Assembly: GCF_003050745.1 (NCBI RefSeq)
Contig: NZ_QAOF01000004.1
Coordinates: 248,001 to 312,000 of the forward strand
Direction of reading: 5' to 3'
DNA: 64,000 bases
Source of the DNA: Sphingomonas sp. PP-CE-3G-477
GTDB lineage: Bacteria > Pseudomonadota > Alphaproteobacteria > Sphingomonadales > Sphingomonadaceae
Numbering within the stretch: the first letter of the stretch is position 1; each line of letters opens with the position of its first letter. The translations under genes were made by a program, and so were the position numbers. Below are positions 8,171-15,823 of this stretch, in pieces. The notes beneath the pieces were generated by a model, which worked only from the letters and a program-made list of their open reading frames with translations, made no database searches and had not been told where the DNA came from.

Positions 8171-8968
8171 ATGACAGATCTTACACTCAACGACGGCCGC
8201 ACGATGCCCCAGCTCGGCATGGGCACGTGGCAGATCCCCGACAGCCAGGCTGCGGCGATCGTCCGCTCCGGGCTCGATATCGGCTTCCGGCTGGTCGACA
8301 CCGCCGCGATCTACGAGAACGAACGCGGCGTCGGTGACGGCTACAAGGGCTCGGACGCGTTCCTGACGACCAAGCTCTGGAACGACCGGCAGGGTGACGC
8401 CGAAGCGGCGATGGACGAGAGCCTTGCGCTGCTAGGTGTCGAATCAGTCGACCTGTACCTGATGCACTGGCCGGTGCCGAAGCAGGACCAGTACGTCGAA
8501 GCATGGAAGGCGATGATCGCGTTGCGCGATGCCGGGAAGGCGAAATCGATCGGCGTGTCGAACTTCCTGCCCGAGCATATCGACGCGATTGTTGCTGCGA
8601 CCGGCGTGACGCCAGCGGTCAACCAGATCGAACTCCACCCGAATTTCCAGCAGCGCGAGCAATGCGCCTATCACGAAGCGCATGGCATCGTGACGCAGAG
8701 CTGGAGCCCGCTGGGGCAGGGCAAGACGTTGCTGCAGGACGGCGCAATCGTTCGGATTGCGGACAAGCATGGTCGGAGTGCGGCGCAGGTCATTCTAGCG
8801 TGGCATTTGGCGAATGGTTTTTCGGTCATCCCGAAGGCGTCGGATGCCGAGCATCTCGCGGACAATTTCGCGGCGCTGGATCTGACGCTGGATGACGAGG
8901 ACATGGCCGCGATCGAAGCGCTCGACGATCCTGCGGGCCGGCTGGGACCAGAACCGAACAGTATGTAA
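8171..8968 (+). CDS. Aldo/keto reductase
   Basis: NADPH-dependent reductase of the 2,5-diketo-gluconate reductase type. A protein of 265 residues. The catalytic tetrad is visible: Asp and Tyr in LVDTAAIYENE, Lys in FLTTKLWND, His in LYLMHWPVP. The cofactor region near the C-terminus (SVIPKASDAEHLADNF) is typical. The start at ATG 8171 gives the normal AKR N-terminus (MTDLTLNDGRTMPQLGMGTW). It converges on the UdgX gene. The physiological substrate cannot be inferred. Confidence 0.92.
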   Translation: MTDLTLNDGRTMPQLGMGTWQIPDSQAAAIVRSGLDIGFRLVDTAAIYENERGVGDGYKGSDAFLTTKLWNDRQGDAEAAMDESLALLGVESVDLYLMHWPVPKQDQYVEAWKAMIALRDAGKAKSIGVSNFLPEHIDAIVAATGVTPAVNQIELHPNFQQREQCAYHEAHGIVTQSWSPLGQGKTLLQDGAIVRIADKHGRSAAQVILAWHLANGFSVIPKASDAEHLADNFAALDLTLDDEDMAAIEALDDPAGRLGPEPNSM

Positions 8969-9062
8969 TGAGGGTGAGGAAGCGATTCGACTGACCAGTT
9001 CGTCATCCTGACGTTCATCAAGATGACGGAGGAAAAGAGCGTGCGATTTGCTCCGTCGAGGA

Positions 9063-10448
9063 TCAAGCAATTTGTCGGCCTACGACGCGCAAGTCTTCGA
9101 CAAATCGCGCATATTCTTCTGCCGCCTGCGCTGGGTCCGGCAGCCGCAGCAGGTAACTCGGATGCACTGTGATCCAGGCCTCCCCACCATCCGGCAGCTG
9201 CAATGCCCGTCCACGCTCGCGGCCGATGGTCATCACCTTGCCGAACAGCGACCGGGCCGCGGTGGCGCCTAGCGCCACCGTGACCTTTGGCTTGATCAGC
9301 ATCTGCTCCTGCTCGATCCACCAGCGGCAGGCGTCGATCTCGCCGGCGCCGGGCTTGGCGTGGATGCGTCGTTTGCCGCGTTGTTCGAATTTGAAGTGTT
9401 TTACTGCGTTGGTGACGTAGGCGCGCGAGCGGTCGACTCCCGCCTCTGCCATCGCCTTGTCGAACATCTGGCCGGCGGGGCCGACGAATGGGCGTCCGGC
9501 GATATCCTCTTGGTCGCCGGGTTGCTCGCCGACGAACATCAGTGGAGCGTCGACTGGGCCTTCGCCGAACACGGTTTGCGTCGCCGGCTTGTAGAGCGGG
9601 CAGCGGGTGCAGCCGGCGGCTTCGTCGCGCAGGGCTTCCCATGCGATCAGGCTGTTGCCGCCGACGTTGTCGCGCGCTTTCTGGATCATGCCGCTCTCCC
9701 TTGCTTGCGCCGCTGCAAGCAAGCCCGGGACCAGCGCGGTTTCGGGCATGTTCTTCCAGTATTTCTTCGGCATCTCCTTCAGCATCGCGCCGATCTTCAC
9801 GCGGGCTGGGTTGAAGATGCTGGCGTAATAGGTCTTCCAGACTTCCTCGGTCGGGTCGCCTTCGGGGGCGTCGGACTTGCTTGCACCAAGGCCTTCGGTG
9901 AGCGCCTTGCCGTCCCAGTGGATCGAGACTTCGGGCGTCAGGATCGACCAGCGCATGCTGGCGAAGCGGTTGACGAAGAAGGCTGCGTTGGCGCGGACGA
10001 TGTGGTGGTCGGGCTCGAACCACGCGACGAAGCGCGTGCCGCCGTCTTCCTCGACCTCGCGGAAGCGAAGGAAGGCGCGCATCTTGTGGATGTCGCGGCG
10101 GACGTCCTTGGCGATCCGGTCGAGGCGGCGGACGAGCGGATCGGCGCGGTCCTCGATCAGTTTGGGTTCGCGGCGGAGGCGGAAAAGCAGCGTGTAGAGC
10201 AGGGCGAAGCGTTCGGGATCGCTGCCGAGGATGGCGTTGCGGGCCAGGTCAATGAAGGCGCGTGGGACGGAGAATGCGCCTGGGGGTGGGGCGGGGGCTG
10301 GATCGGCTACGGTTGCGAACAGGTCGACCGGTTCGTCGCCGACTTGCCAGACGACATCGTCGGGGGGGACGTCTTCGGCGATCAGGCCACGCGCGGCGTC
10401 GCGCCAGCCGTCGAAATCGTCGGGTTCGGTTAGGGTTACGACGCGCAT
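9063..10448 (-). CDS. DUF4130-UdgX fusion: uracil-DNA-binding/glycosylase-like protein
   Basis: A protein of 461 residues with two parts. Residues ~60-240 match the DUF4130 / TIGR03915-type 'probable DNA metabolism' domain. Residues ~265-461 are a family-4-like uracil-DNA glycosylase of the UdgX type. GEQPGDQED is at 307-315, and Cys280, Cys283 and Cys374 are probable 4Fe-4S ligands. The UdgX-specific loop KRRIH ends in His363, which in Mycobacterium UdgX forms a covalent bond with the DNA after uracil release; VHPSYLL lies near the C-terminus. It is the second gene after a radical SAM gene (34 bp gap). The start at ATG 10448 was chosen because GGAGG precedes it; a GTG at 10463 lies inside a hairpin. 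I infer a role in uracil or base-damage tolerance. Confidence 0.92.
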   Translation of the reverse strand: MRVVTLTEPDDFDGWRDAARGLIAEDVPPDDVVWQVGDEPVDLFATVADPAPAPPPGAFSVPRAFIDLARNAILGSDPERFALLYTLLFRLRREPKLIEDRADPLVRRLDRIAKDVRRDIHKMRAFLRFREVEEDGGTRFVAWFEPDHHIVRANAAFFVNRFASMRWSILTPEVSIHWDGKALTEGLGASKSDAPEGDPTEEVWKTYYASIFNPARVKIGAMLKEMPKKYWKNMPETALVPGLLAAAQARESGMIQKARDNVGGNSLIAWEALRDEAAGCTRCPLYKPATQTVFGEGPVDAPLMFVGEQPGDQEDIAGRPFVGPAGQMFDKAMAEAGVDRSRAYVTNAVKHFKFEQRGKRRIHAKPGAGEIDACRWWIEQEQMLIKPKVTVALGATAARSLFGKVMTIGRERGRALQLPDGGEAWITVHPSYLLRLPDPAQAAEEYARFVEDLRVVGRQIA

Positions 10449-10450
10449 AA

Positions 10451-10471
10451 TCCTCCCTGGCACAGGGAGGA
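10451..10471 (-). promoter_or_regulatory. Hairpin enclosing the UdgX ribosome binding site
   Basis: On the mRNA, TCCTCCCTG - TGC - CAGGGAGGA forms a perfect 9-bp stem with a 3-nt loop, ending 2 nt before the UdgX ATG. The only Shine-Dalgarno sequence (GGGAGGA) is the 3' arm, so it would be masked when folded. There is no U-tract, which argues against a terminator. It may restrict UdgX synthesis unless ribosomes finishing the radical SAM gene, whose stop is 11 nt upstream, melt it. Confidence 0.6.
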
Positions 10472-10482
10472 ATGCGTCGGCG

Positions 10483-11727
10483 TCACGCGAACATTTCCAT
10501 TTGCTTGGGTTTTGGGGCGATGATGGGGCGGAGCTCGGCTTTGTCCGCCAGAGCTACCGGGCGCCAGTCTTCGGCGATGATGAAGGGGCGGAGCTTGGCG
10601 ACTGACACGGTCAAGCGGGCGATGTCCGCCAAATGCAGGCGGCGCCAGCGGCGGCTGGTTAGGATGCCGTTGACTGCCTTTACGCCGAGTCCGGGGACGC
10701 GGAGGAGCATTTCGCGGGGGGCGCGGTTGACGTCTACCGGGAAAGAGCCGCGAAATTTGAGCGCCCAAGCGAGCTTGGGGTCGATGTCGAGCGGCAGCAT
10801 GCCGGTGGCGTCGTCGGCTGCTGCGACTACCTCATGCGGCTGGAATTCGTAGAAGCGCATCAGCCAGTCGGACTGGTACAGCCGGTGCTCGCGCATCAGG
10901 GGCGGGCGTTGGAGTGGCAACACTGCGCTCGCATCGGGGATGGGGCTGAACGCGGAATAATAGACGCGGCGCAGGCCGAAGCGGTCGTACAAGGTCGACG
11001 CCTTCCGGACTATGTCGCCGTCGGTTGCGGCGTCGGCGCCGACGATCATCTGGGTCGACTGGCCGGCGGGGGCGTAGCGGGGTGCGGACTTGTACTTGGC
11101 CTTGGCGTCCTTGCCGTCGATGATCGAGGCCTTCACCTCCGCCATTGCGGTCTCGATGCGGACGCCGTCCTTCTCGGGGGCGAGACGCTTCAGGCCGTTC
11201 GCGGTTGGCAGTTCGACGTTGATCGAAACGCGATCCGCATACAGCCCGGCCTGGTGGACGAGTTCGGGATCGGCGTCGGGGATCGTCTTGAGGTGGATAT
11301 ACCCGCGGAAATGATGATCCTCGCGCAACGACCGCGCGACCTCGACCATCTGCTCCATCGTGTAGTTCGACGAGGCGATGATTCCCGACGAGAGGAACAG
11401 CCCCTCGATATAATTCCGCTTGTAGAAGGCGATGGTGAGATCGACGACTTCCTTCGCGGTGAAGCGGGCGCGTCGCACGTTCGAGCTCTTGCGGTTGATG
11501 CAGTAATGGCAGTCGAAGATGCAGCTGTTGGTCAGCAGGATCTTCAGCAGCGAGATGCAGCGGCCGTCGGGCGCATAGGCGTGGCAGATGCCCATGCCTT
11601 CGGTCGAGCCGAGCCCCTTGCCGTCCTTCGAATTGCGCTTGGTCGTGCCCGACGACGCGCAGGACGCGTCGTATTTGGCCGCATCGGCGAGGATCTCGAG
11701 CTTTTCACGGGTGTCGAGTTGGGCCAT
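10483..11727 (-). CDS. Radical SAM protein of the UDG-linked family (putative DNA modification/repair)
   Basis: A protein of 414 residues. The radical SAM cluster motif is CIFDCHYC (Cys69, Cys73, Cys76; CxxxCxxC). Extra cysteines at 23, 48 and 57 precede it. A helix-hairpin-helix-like DNA-binding segment (NRAPREMLLRVPGLGVKAV) lies at ~330-370. This architecture matches TIGR03916 (rSAM_link_UDG), which is known from genome comparison to be paired with DUF4130/TIGR03915, as here. The reaction is unknown; known of the family is only the pairing. A LexA-box-like site abuts its start codon. DUF4130-UdgX is the next gene on the same strand. Confidence 0.92.
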   Translation of the reverse strand: MAQLDTREKLEILADAAKYDASCASSGTTKRNSKDGKGLGSTEGMGICHAYAPDGRCISLLKILLTNSCIFDCHYCINRKSSNVRRARFTAKEVVDLTIAFYKRNYIEGLFLSSGIIASSNYTMEQMVEVARSLREDHHFRGYIHLKTIPDADPELVHQAGLYADRVSINVELPTANGLKRLAPEKDGVRIETAMAEVKASIIDGKDAKAKYKSAPRYAPAGQSTQMIVGADAATDGDIVRKASTLYDRFGLRRVYYSAFSPIPDASAVLPLQRPPLMREHRLYQSDWLMRFYEFQPHEVVAAADDATGMLPLDIDPKLAWALKFRGSFPVDVNRAPREMLLRVPGLGVKAVNGILTSRRWRRLHLADIARLTVSVAKLRPFIIAEDWRPVALADKAELRPIIAPKPKQMEMFA

Positions 11728-11729
11728 TC

Positions 11730-11744
11730 GTTCGTCTTACGTTC
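11730..11744. promoter_or_regulatory. LexA-box-like direct repeat (GTTC-N7-GTTC)
   Basis: GTTCGTCTTACGTTC matches the alphaproteobacterial LexA operator consensus exactly. It ends 3 bp from the start codon of the radical SAM gene. Eight fixed bases occur about twice by chance in 64 kb counted on both strands, so the position beside a DNA-repair-like gene, not the match alone, supports it. Binding here would cover the 5' end of the transcript and repress the operon outside the SOS response. Confidence 0.6.
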
Positions 11745-11823
11745 CGCGAAAAGGGGTGTCGAGTGATGGAGATCAACTTGTCGCTATGTCGCTGATGCGG
11801 GGCGGTTCTCGGTCGTAGCGGCA

Positions 11824-11940
11824 GAGTGAAGTATAGAAAGTACAGACGCTGGGAGCGTTTTCGCAGGGGCGGTTTCTCGGGTAGGAAAGTCTCGGGATCT
11901 CGGCGTCGGAACGCTGTCAGGATCGGGACGTGTAGGACAG
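11824..11940 (-). repeat. Family-E element, copy 1
   Basis: Shares with 34353-34445 about 45 bp at one end (consensus GAGTGAAGTATAGRAAGTRC followed by AGACGCTGGGAGCG and a TTTT-G-rich run) and GTGTAGGACAG at the other end; the middle differs in length and sequence. Both copies lie upstream of a minus-strand gene in the same orientation, here 97 bp from the radical SAM start. The minus strand reads TATACT near the gene-proximal end, which could be a -10 element. Confidence 0.65.
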
Positions 11941-11947
11941 CGAGCAG

Positions 11948-12124
11948 TCAGTCGAACACATAGCGGATCAAGTCGACCATGCCGCCGAGGCTCACGGGCA
12001 GGAGCAGCAACAGGAATAGATAGACGAAGATCAGGCGGGTGAGCGCCTTCTCGTGACGATACACGGGCTTGCGCGGAGGCAGGTCCTCCTTGCGCGGCCA
12101 GATGCTGGATTCGTCGAGGAACAT
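11948..12124 (-). CDS. Small single-pass membrane protein downstream of smc
   Basis: An open frame of 58 residues, below usual length cut-offs. It reads MFLDESSIWPRKEDLPPRKP, then a basic stretch (VYRHEKALTRL), one strong hydrophobic helix (IFVYLFLLLLLPVSLGGMV) and a short tail (DLIRYVFD). The design looks like a real positive-inside membrane protein rather than chance. It starts 33 bp after the smc stop on the same strand, so it is probably co-transcribed. The ribosome binding site is weak. No family was recognised. Confidence 0.6.
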   Translation of the reverse strand: MFLDESSIWPRKEDLPPRKPVYRHEKALTRLIFVYLFLLLLLPVSLGGMVDLIRYVFD

Positions 12125-12157
12125 CGAGGGTCAACGTCGCGAACGGGGATTGTCTCC

Positions 12158-15100
12158 CTACGCCGTTGCAATGAGTCCGGTCGCGGCTTGCAGGTCGACC
12201 GAGACGAGGCGGCTGACACCGCGTTCGATCATCGTCACGCCGAACAGGCGGTGCATGCGGCTCATCGTGACGGCGTTGTGCGTGACGACGAGGTAGCGCG
12301 TGTCTGTGTCGCGCGACATGCGGTCGAGCAGGTCGCAGAAGCGCTCGATATTCGCATCGTCGAGCGGCGCGTCGACTTCGTCGAGGACGCAGATCGGCGC
12401 GGGATTGGTGAGGAACAGGCCGAAGATCAGCGCGACCGCGGTCAGCGCCTGTTCGCCGCCCGACAGGAGGGTGAGCGACTGGAGGCGTTTGCCGGGGGGT
12501 TGCACCATGATTTCGAGGCCGGCTTCGAGTGGGTCGTCGGAATCGATCAGTTCGAGGTGCGCGGCGCCGCCGTCAAACAGCGTGGTGAAGAGGCGTTGGA
12601 AATGGCCGTTCACCGCCTCGAACGCAGCGAGCAGGCGCTGGCGACCTTCGCGGTTGAGCGTGCCGATCGAGCCGCGCAGGCGGTTGACGGCTTGCCCGAG
12701 TTCGTCGCGCTCGACCGCGTTGCCCCGCGCGGACTCTTCGAGTTCGGCGAGTTCGGTTTCGGCGACGAGGTTGACCGGGCCGATCCGCTCGCGGTCGGTG
12801 GTGAGGCGGTCGTGCGTGGCGGACTCTTCGGCTGGCGCGCGGACGTCGGCGACCGCGAAGCCGAGGCGTTCGGGGAGGACGGGCGCGGGGCATTGGAAGC
12901 GCTCGCCCGAGAGGCGGCCGAGATCGAGGCGGCGCGCTTCGTGGTTTTCGACGCGGGCGATCGCGCCGGCGCGGGCTTCGCGGGCTACGGCGAGCGCTTC
13001 GGTGGCGGCGCGGTGGGCGTCGTCGGCGGTGCGGACGGCGGTCTCCGCGGTGCGTTCGGTTGCAAGGAGGGCATCGGCGGTTGTGCGCGCGTCTTGGTGT
13101 TCGGCGTCGAGCGTCTCGATTTCAGCGTCGAGGGTGGTGGGGCGAGCGGCGATCGCGGCGAGGTCGGCGCCCAGCGTCGTTTCGCGCGAGTCCATGGCAG
13201 CGATGCGCTTGGCGGCTTCACCGGCGCGCGCGCGCCAGCTTCGGGTGTCGGCCTGAGCTGCGGACAGGCGTTCGCGGTGGGTGGCGATGCTGCGGTCGAG
13301 CGTGGTGCGATCGGCACTGCCCTGTGCGACGGCGGTGCGGGCGCGTTCGGCGTCGTACTGGAGCGTGGCGACCTGACGCGCGTTGGCGGTGCCGTCGGGG
13401 ACGGCGGCCATCGCGGCTTCGGCGCGGGTGCGGTCGGCGTGCGCGTCGGCGACGTCGTCGGCGATACGGTGCGCGCGGATGTCGAGGTCTGCGCGCTGGG
13501 TGGCGAGGCGTTCGAGCGCGGCGGCGGCGCGGTCCTCCTGGCGGATGGCGTCGCGCGCGGCGGTTTCGGCGCGTTGCAGGGCGGCGCGGGCGGTTTGCGA
13601 CTGGCTTCGGGCTTGGGCGATCCGCTCGTCGATCGCGGCGCGGGTTCGTTCGGCGTCGTCCAGCGCCTTGGCTGCAGCGGGGCGAGCGGCCTGGAGTGCG
13701 GCGAGGCGGTTGCGGCGGACGAGGCGTTCGGCGGCGGCCGCGCCGGTGCCGGTTGCGGTAAAGCCGTCCCAGCGGCGGAGTTGGCCGTCTCGGGTGACGA
13801 TGCGCTGACCGACGGCGAGGTGTTGCTGGCCATGGGTGTCGACGACGAAGACCTGCGCGAGCCGGCGGGCGAGGGCGGGGGGCGCGTCGACATGCTTTGC
13901 CAGCGGTTCGGCGTCAGCGGGCGCGGCGGGGTCGTCTTGGCGAGACTCGGCGCCCGCCCATGCGTCGAGGCCGGTGTCGAGATCGTCGCCGAGCGCGGCG
14001 GCGAGTGCGCGTTCGTAGCCGGTGCTGGCCGAGACATGGTCGAGCAGCCGATCGCGGCCGCTGCGCTGCGTTGCCTTGGTAAGCGCCGTCACTTCGCTGT
14101 CGATCGCGGCGAGGTCTGCGCGGGCGGTGGCGCGGATGGTTTCGGCGGCGTCTCGCGCGCTGGTCGCGGCGGCTTCGTCGGTGTCTGCCTGGGTGATGGC
14201 CTGGCGGGCGGACTCTGCTGCGGCGGTCGCGGCGCGTCGGGCTTCGGCGGCGGTTTCGCGCTCTGCGGCTAGCGGGGCAGGGTCGCCGAGGGCGCGGAGG
14301 GCGGCGGCGATCTGCGCGGCGTCGCGGTCGGCGCGGTCGGCGCGGGTGCGGGCTGCGGCGAGGGCTGCGCTGGCGACGCGGACTTCGGCGGCGTCGCGGG
14401 CTTGCGTGGCTAACGCCTGGGCGAGGGAGACTTCGGCGTCTCGGGCTTTGCGTTCGGTGTCGGCGAGCGCTGCGTCAAGATCGGGGATTGCGGCGGTGGC
14501 GTCGGCGATCGCGGTGTCGAGCGTCTTGGCCTCGTCGGCGAGGCGGGCGAGCGCGGCGGCGGCGTCGCTGGCGAGCGATCCTTCGCGGTCGCGGTCGTCG
14601 GCGATCCGGGCGCGGGCGTAGGTGAGGTCGGCGATCCTGCGCTCTACGCTGGCCTTCTCGGTTTTGAGCGCGGCGAGGCGGTGGGCGAGGTCGCCGACCA
14701 GGTCGCGCGCGGCGAGCGCTGCGGTGCGGGCTGTCGAGACGGCTTCGATCGCGCGATGCTGTGCTGCGGCGGCTGCGCGTTCGGCTTCGGTGATTGCGCG
14801 GACGCGGGTTTCGGCGGCGGCAGCTTCTGCCTTGGCGGAATCGGCTGCGGTAGCGGCTTCGCGCCATCGGGCGAAGAGCGTGCGCGCTTCGGCGACACGG
14901 ATCTGCGCGGAGATCAGGCGGTAGCGTTCGGCGGCGCGGGCCTGGCGTTTCAGTGTGGCGGCGCGCGCGTCCTGGTCGGCAATGATCTCGTCGAGCTTGG
15001 CGAGATTGGCTTCGGTGGCGCGGAGTTTCCCCTCGGCGTCCTTGCGGCGCACGTGCAGCCCGGCGATCCCGGCGGCTTCCTCGAGCATGGCGCGGCGGTC

Positions 15101-15544
15101 GGCGGGTTTGGCGGCGATGACCGCGCCGATCTTGCCCTGGCTGACGAGCGCGGGGGAGTGCGCGCCGGTGGCGGCGTCGGCGAAGAGCAGGCCGACGTCC
15201 TTTGCGCGGACGTCGCGGCCGTCGATCCGGTAGGCGGAGCCGGCGCCGCGCTCGATCCGGCGGACGATTTCTCGTTCGTCGCCCGCAATTTCGGCGAGGA
15301 TCGAGACTTCGGCGAAGTCGCGCGGGGGGCGGGTCGCGGTGCCGGCGAAGATGACGTCTTCCATGCCGGCGCCGCGCAGGGATTTCGCGCTGGCCTCGCC
15401 CATCGTCCAGCGGAGCGCTTCGAGGAGGTTCGACTTGCCGCAGCCGTTGGGGCCGACGACGCCGGTGAGGCCGGGTTCGATGCGGAGATCGGCGGGGTCG
15501 ACGAAGCTCTTGAAGCCGGTGATGCGGAGGCGCTTGATCTGCAT
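12158..15544 (-). CDS. smc: Chromosome segregation protein SMC
   Basis: ATPase that folds and segregates the chromosome with ScpA/ScpB. A protein of 1128 residues. The N-terminal head has Walker A (GPNGCGKSN, ~33). Long Ala/Arg-rich coiled coils surround a hinge near the middle. The C-terminal head has the signature LLSGGEQALTAVALIFGLFL and Walker B with the D-loop PICVLDEVDAPLDDANIERF. The start at ATG 15544 gives the canonical MQIKRLRITGFKSF; reading on upstream would enter a family-B repeat. The GC-rich Ala codons produce long false frames on the opposite strand. Confidence 0.96.
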   Translation of the reverse strand: MQIKRLRITGFKSFVDPADLRIEPGLTGVVGPNGCGKSNLLEALRWTMGEASAKSLRGAGMEDVIFAGTATRPPRDFAEVSILAEIAGDEREIVRRIERGAGSAYRIDGRDVRAKDVGLLFADAATGAHSPALVSQGKIGAVIAAKPADRRAMLEEAAGIAGLHVRRKDAEGKLRATEANLAKLDEIIADQDARAATLKRQARAAERYRLISAQIRVAEARTLFARWREAATAADSAKAEAAAAETRVRAITEAERAAAAAQHRAIEAVSTARTAALAARDLVGDLAHRLAALKTEKASVERRIADLTYARARIADDRDREGSLASDAAAALARLADEAKTLDTAIADATAAIPDLDAALADTERKARDAEVSLAQALATQARDAAEVRVASAALAAARTRADRADRDAAQIAAALRALGDPAPLAAERETAAEARRAATAAAESARQAITQADTDEAAATSARDAAETIRATARADLAAIDSEVTALTKATQRSGRDRLLDHVSASTGYERALAAALGDDLDTGLDAWAGAESRQDDPAAPADAEPLAKHVDAPPALARRLAQVFVVDTHGQQHLAVGQRIVTRDGQLRRWDGFTATGTGAAAAERLVRRNRLAALQAARPAAAKALDDAERTRAAIDERIAQARSQSQTARAALQRAETAARDAIRQEDRAAAALERLATQRADLDIRAHRIADDVADAHADRTRAEAAMAAVPDGTANARQVATLQYDAERARTAVAQGSADRTTLDRSIATHRERLSAAQADTRSWRARAGEAAKRIAAMDSRETTLGADLAAIAARPTTLDAEIETLDAEHQDARTTADALLATERTAETAVRTADDAHRAATEALAVAREARAGAIARVENHEARRLDLGRLSGERFQCPAPVLPERLGFAVADVRAPAEESATHDRLTTDRERIGPVNLVAETELAELEESARGNAVERDELGQAVNRLRGSIGTLNREGRQRLLAAFEAVNGHFQRLFTTLFDGGAAHLELIDSDDPLEAGLEIMVQPPGKRLQSLTLLSGGEQALTAVALIFGLFLTNPAPICVLDEVDAPLDDANIERFCDLLDRMSRDTDTRYLVVTHNAVTMSRMHRLFGVTMIERGVSRLVSVDLQAATGLIATA

Positions 15545-15598
15545 TTCTTGCGCCCCCCGGCTGTAAGCGATGTTCTTCTTATACCGGGCCGTTGCACC

Positions 15599-15655
15599 TT
15601 GTGTCCCCGCGAAGGCGGGGACCCAGACTGGGCTCCCGCCTTCGCGGGAGAACAA
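15599..15655. repeat. Family-B palindromic repeat (copy 1)
   Basis: A 57-bp inverted repeat: TTGTGTCCCCGCGAAGGCGG / CCCAGACTGGG / CTCCCGCCTTCGCGGGAGAA. It lies 55 bp upstream of the smc start. Seven other copies are in the window. Confidence 0.85.
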
Positions 15656-15695
15656 GGAAGGCGGTGCTGCCATTCGACTGAGTGCGCCAACATTG

Positions 15696-15800
15696 CACCT
15701 CCCCGGCGAAGGCCGGGGCCCAATTGGGAGAAGGCGCTAACGAAGGTGGCGCTCCGTTACTGCGACCTTTCCAATTGGGCCCCGGCCTCCGCCGGGGTGG
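15696..15800. repeat. Family-A bimodular palindromic repeat (copy 1)
   Basis: A 105-bp element with two GC-rich palindromic arms in inverted orientation (CACCTCCCCGGCGAAGGCCG ... GGCCCCGGCCTCCGCCGGGG), each next to CCAATTGG, around a core with CTAACGAAGG and CCGTTACTGCGACC. It is 40 bp from a family-B copy; both lie between smc and the first DsbA-like gene. Confidence 0.85.
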
Positions 15801-15823
15801 TAATTACTGGTGGCGGGGTTAGC

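Noticed and set aside
9360..10433. 357-codon plus-strand frame opposite the UdgX gene
   Set aside because: Shadow of the DUF4130-UdgX frame, which contains GEQPGD and KRRIH motifs.
10451..10471. The hairpin between the radical SAM and UdgX genes as a transcription terminator
   Set aside because: It is followed by TTATG rather than a U-tract and contains the downstream ribosome binding site.
12053..14272. Long open frame (739 codons) on the plus strand opposite smc, Gly/Arg/Val-rich
   Set aside because: It is the antisense of SMC coiled-coil sequence with skewed GC-rich codons; the composition (GFGGGAR-type) has no domain, and SMC is unmistakable on the other strand.
15599..15800. Clustered palindromic repeats as a possible CRISPR array
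   Set aside because: Repeats differ in family, are not regularly spaced, are spread over the whole window, and no cas genes are present.
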